This document shows, piece after piece, positions 4,613-5,729 of a stretch of 5,729 bases of DNA. Numbering within the stretch: position 1 is the stretch's first letter; every line of letters starts with the position of its first letter. Source of the DNA: Deltaproteobacteria bacterium RBG_13_61_14 (GTDB lineage Bacteria > RBG-13-61-14); assembly GCA_001797815.1 (NCBI GenBank), contig MGQK01000071.1:50168-55896 (forward strand). The letters run 5' to 3'. A program made the translations under genes and the position numbers. Under the pieces are notes generated by a model. The model had not been told where the DNA came from. It did not search any database and was given only the letters and a program-made list of their open reading frames with translations.

Positions 4613-5145
4613 CGCGCCTGCCTCCCGGGTTTGAAGGCATCCCGGCCGGGGTAAGGGATGCGGGGATTCTGATCGTAACCCTGCTTGCGGAAAAACGCGC
4701 AGGCCTCCGCGGAAGCCGGCTCGCTCGGCTGGCCCACGCCGTTGACTTTTCTCAGGTGCGCTTCCAGGTCAAAGCCGATGTGGGCCATGACCTCGGGGTT
4801 GGAATAATAGGCCGGCAGGCACAGCGCTTTCATTCCCTTGACCAGGTCCCGCCGCAGCCCGATCTTGGAATCCACCCAGCCTTGCAAATAGCGGTCGCGG
4901 TTCTCCAACTTCATGCGGGAAAAGGGGAGAAGGCTTCCTTGAAAGATGAGCGGGCCGAATTCCAAAAGGTAAAGCCCGAGCGGCAGGCCCACTTTCATGT
5001 GCCAGGGGAAGTAGCCGTAGAAGGTGTCGGCAAATTCGAGCATCTCCTCTTCCACCGGCGGATCAAAACCCGGCTTCCGGGGCTTGACCACCTCGATCAG
5101 GGCGCGCACGATCCGCCGCACGCGCGGGGATAAATTTTGAGCCAT
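4609..5145 (-). CDS. Small-subunit-like partner of the GMC oxidoreductase (gluconate 2-dehydrogenase subunit 3-like / FAO N-terminal-like, 178 aa)
   Basis: The pattern F(S)RM.LENRDRYLQGW.DS (77-93), LRRDLVKGMKALCLPAYYSN (97-116) and PEVM.HIGFD (117-126) resembles the N-terminal region of plant-type long-chain fatty alcohol oxidases and small subunits that accompany GMC dehydrogenases. Residues 51-70 (KVGLPLGLYLLEFGPLIFQG) are hydrophobic and could be a membrane-contacting helix; no signal peptide is seen. ATG 5145 has GGAGG (5156-5160) at about 10 nt. The ORF is open upstream to 5244, but that extension runs through the promoter's inverted repeat and is unlikely to be coding. The stop TGA overlaps the GMC start ATG by 4 bp, implying a stoichiometric complex. 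Family assignment is by remembered pattern and is moderate; a hypothetical conserved partner protein is the safe reading. Confidence 0.75.
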   Translation of the reverse strand: MAQNLSPRVRRIVRALIEVVKPRKPGFDPPVEEEMLEFADTFYGYFPWHMKVGLPLGLYLLEFGPLIFQGSLLPFSRMKLENRDRYLQGWVDSKIGLRRDLVKGMKALCLPAYYSNPEVMAHIGFDLEAHLRKVNGVGQPSEPASAEACAFFRKQGYDQNPRIPYPGRDAFKPGRQAR

Positions 5146-5210
5146 GACCTGAGTTCCTCCCCATGCAGGCGTTTTCTCTCCAGCTTTTCGCAGGATGGAT
5201 GGCAAAAACC

Positions 5211-5238
5211 GGATGCTCTCACACAGGTGAGCGCATCC
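5211..5238. promoter_or_regulatory. 28-bp near-perfect inverted repeat over the -10 region, probable operator
   Basis: The arms GGATGC-T-CTCAC (5211-5222) and GTGAG-C-GCATCC (5227-5238) pair at 11 of 12 positions around a 4-base centre ACAG. The repeat overlaps the -10 hexamer (5235-5240) and the expected transcription start near 5228 of the GMC operon. This placement suits repression. As RNA most of it would be excluded from the leader, so an operator is more likely than a riboregulator. The regulator is not identifiable in the window. Confidence 0.55.
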
Positions 5239-5263
5239 TAGCAACCTGTAGAGGCCTTGTCAA
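5235..5263 (-). promoter_or_regulatory. Sigma70-type promoter of the GMC oxidoreductase operon
   Basis: On the minus strand a perfect TTGACA (5263-5258) is followed by a 17-bp spacer and TAGGAT (5240-5235, 4 of 6 consensus). The leader to ATG 5145 would be about 80 nt and includes the Shine-Dalgarno at 5156-5160. Confidence 0.65.
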
Positions 5264-5283
5264 TCTTCCCGTCCCCGGTTTGC

Positions 5284-5312
5284 TTGTTAGGGTTCTCAAA
5301 GAGTGATAAAGT
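5284..5312 (+). promoter_or_regulatory. Candidate promoter for the plus-strand membrane-protein ORF
   Basis: TTGTTA (5284-5289), a 17-bp spacer and TAAAGT (5307-5312, 4 of 6 consensus) lie just upstream of ATG 5323. This would again give a very short leader. The AT-rich sequence makes chance matches likely. Confidence 0.35.
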
Positions 5313-5322
5313 TTAAAAAATA

Positions 5323-5544
5323 ATGCCAGGAAAGGAATTATTTTTCAAGGTTGGGTTAGTCATCGCCAGCCTGAGCGTCACCTTGCTGATGCTGGAGGGC
5401 GTGGCCCGGTTGCTTTTCCTTCGCGCTTATGGAAAAGGCATTGTCACTCCTTATCCTTTGCTCGAACTCACTCCCCGGGGGCCGCGGCGCCATAGATTTC
5501 GGGAGGGCGCAATCGGAAGAAGCCCCCCCTCTTTTCCGTTGTAA
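5323..5544 (+). CDS. 5' part of a membrane-anchored protein, probably truncated (73-codon ORF)
   Basis: Residues 8-33 form a hydrophobic anchor (VGLVIASLSVTLLMLEGVAR), followed by LLFLRAYGKGIVTPYPLLEL. The 'LEG..R.L' end of the helix followed by a Pro/Tyr-rich periplasmic segment resembles the start of membrane-tethered SGNH/GDSL-hydrolase-like proteins, which usually run to 300 residues or more. After about residue 50 (TPRGPRRHRFREGAIGRSPP) the composition becomes arginine-rich and unstructured and ends at TAA 5542-5544. That tail overlaps the convergent minus-strand reading frame. I think the first 50 codons are a real gene start joined to unrelated sequence by a deletion or rearrangement. 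No Shine-Dalgarno site precedes ATG 5323. The SGNH link is tentative. Confidence 0.45.
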   Translation: MPGKELFFKVGLVIASLSVTLLMLEGVARLLFLRAYGKGIVTPYPLLELTPRGPRRHRFREGAIGRSPPSFPL

Positions 5545-5729
5545 TCTGTAATACAATTACCGTTAAAACCAACATGGCCACCGCGCTCGGGTCAATCCAG
5601 TTTCCGTAACCCAACCGGCTCCGGATTTGGAAGGCCGCACTCACCAGGATGGCCAAATACAACACATGCATGGACCAGGGGAAAAGACATGAAAAAAAAG
5701 TGATCGACGGTCAGGCCGGAGAGAGACAG
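5468..5729 (-). pseudogene. C-terminal part of an integral membrane protein with an apparent frameshift, continuing past the window edge
   Basis: From 5671 down to the TGA at 5470-5468 the minus strand encodes MHVLYLAILVSAAFQIRSRL, GYGNWIDPSAVAMLVLTVIV and LQITTEKRGG, which reads like two transmembrane helices joined by a loop and a short tail. Upstream this frame meets a stop within 50 nt, while the neighbouring frame from 5729 reads LSLSGLTVDHFFFMSFPLVH, equally membrane-like. Dropping a single base between about 5666 and 5699 joins them into one continuous hydrophobic protein. An eight-A run (5692-5699, T8 on the coding strand) lies in that interval. I do not recognise the family; a polytopic enzyme or glycosyltransferase tail is possible. 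It may be a decayed gene, a phase-variable gene or a sequencing error. Confidence 0.4.

Noticed and set aside
3230-4654. 474-codon plus-strand ORF
   Set aside because: It is antisense to the well-supported GMC oxidoreductase, rich in His/Gly/Arg/Leu as expected for a GC-rich shadow frame, and has no recognisable domain.
5146-5244. 33-codon N-terminal extension (MLGCAHLCESIRF...) of the small GMC partner
   Set aside because: It would translate the promoter -10 and the inverted repeat; ATG 5145 has its own GGAGG.
1-5729. CRISPR array, tRNA or rRNA genes, insertion-sequence transposase
   Set aside because: I saw no regularly spaced direct repeats with unique spacers, no cloverleaf-like sequence, no rRNA motif and no transposase ORF.

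Overview
The window is a GC-rich bacterial chromosome segment with dense coding, mostly on the minus strand. No 16S rRNA or phylogenetic marker is present. The intergenic repeats of the 'TTAACCACGAAGGCAC' and 'GTAGGGGCA...' types, together with the gene mix (EpmA, a typical bacterioferritin, a two-gene GMC flavin oxidoreductase), are what I would expect from a Desulfobacterota/Deltaproteobacteria-like genome. That placement is an inference from remembered repeat families and is not proven by the sequence.

Left part (1-1927). The minus strand carries, in transcription order, an XRE-type repressor (938-1384), an ImmA/IrrE-type zinc metallopeptidase (332-868) and the 5' part of the EF-P lysine ligase gene epmA, which runs off the left edge. 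Divergent from the repressor is a membrane-anchored staphylococcal-nuclease-type protein (1430-1927). The 45-bp divergent gap holds a strong sigma70-type promoter for the nuclease. A perfect 14-bp palindrome fills most of its spacer, which is the layout of a repressor operator. By analogy with ImmR/ImmA and DdrO/IrrE, the repressor may be inactivated by the peptidase and so release the nuclease gene. This is the best candidate for an undescribed system here.

Middle part (1928-2522). About 600 bp hold no large gene. They contain a degenerate repeat directly behind the nuclease stop, a 31-codon minus-strand ORF with a perfect ribosome binding site and a twin-arginine-like leader, a pair of 21-bp inverted repeats 108 bp apart, and a long hairpin downstream of bacterioferritin.

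Right-centre part (2523-5263, minus strand). A 178-residue small-subunit-like protein overlaps by 4 bp with a 506-residue GMC oxidoreductase, forming one operon. It starts from a good promoter overlapped by a 28-bp near-perfect inverted repeat. Bacterioferritin follows with its own likely promoter, but no terminator is visible between them, so read-through is possible.

Right edge (5284-5729). A plus-strand ORF with an N-terminal membrane anchor seems to lose its reading frame after about 50 codons. It converges with the C-terminal part of an integral membrane protein on the minus strand that appears to carry a single-base frameshift. This end looks rearranged or decayed, or it contains sequencing errors.
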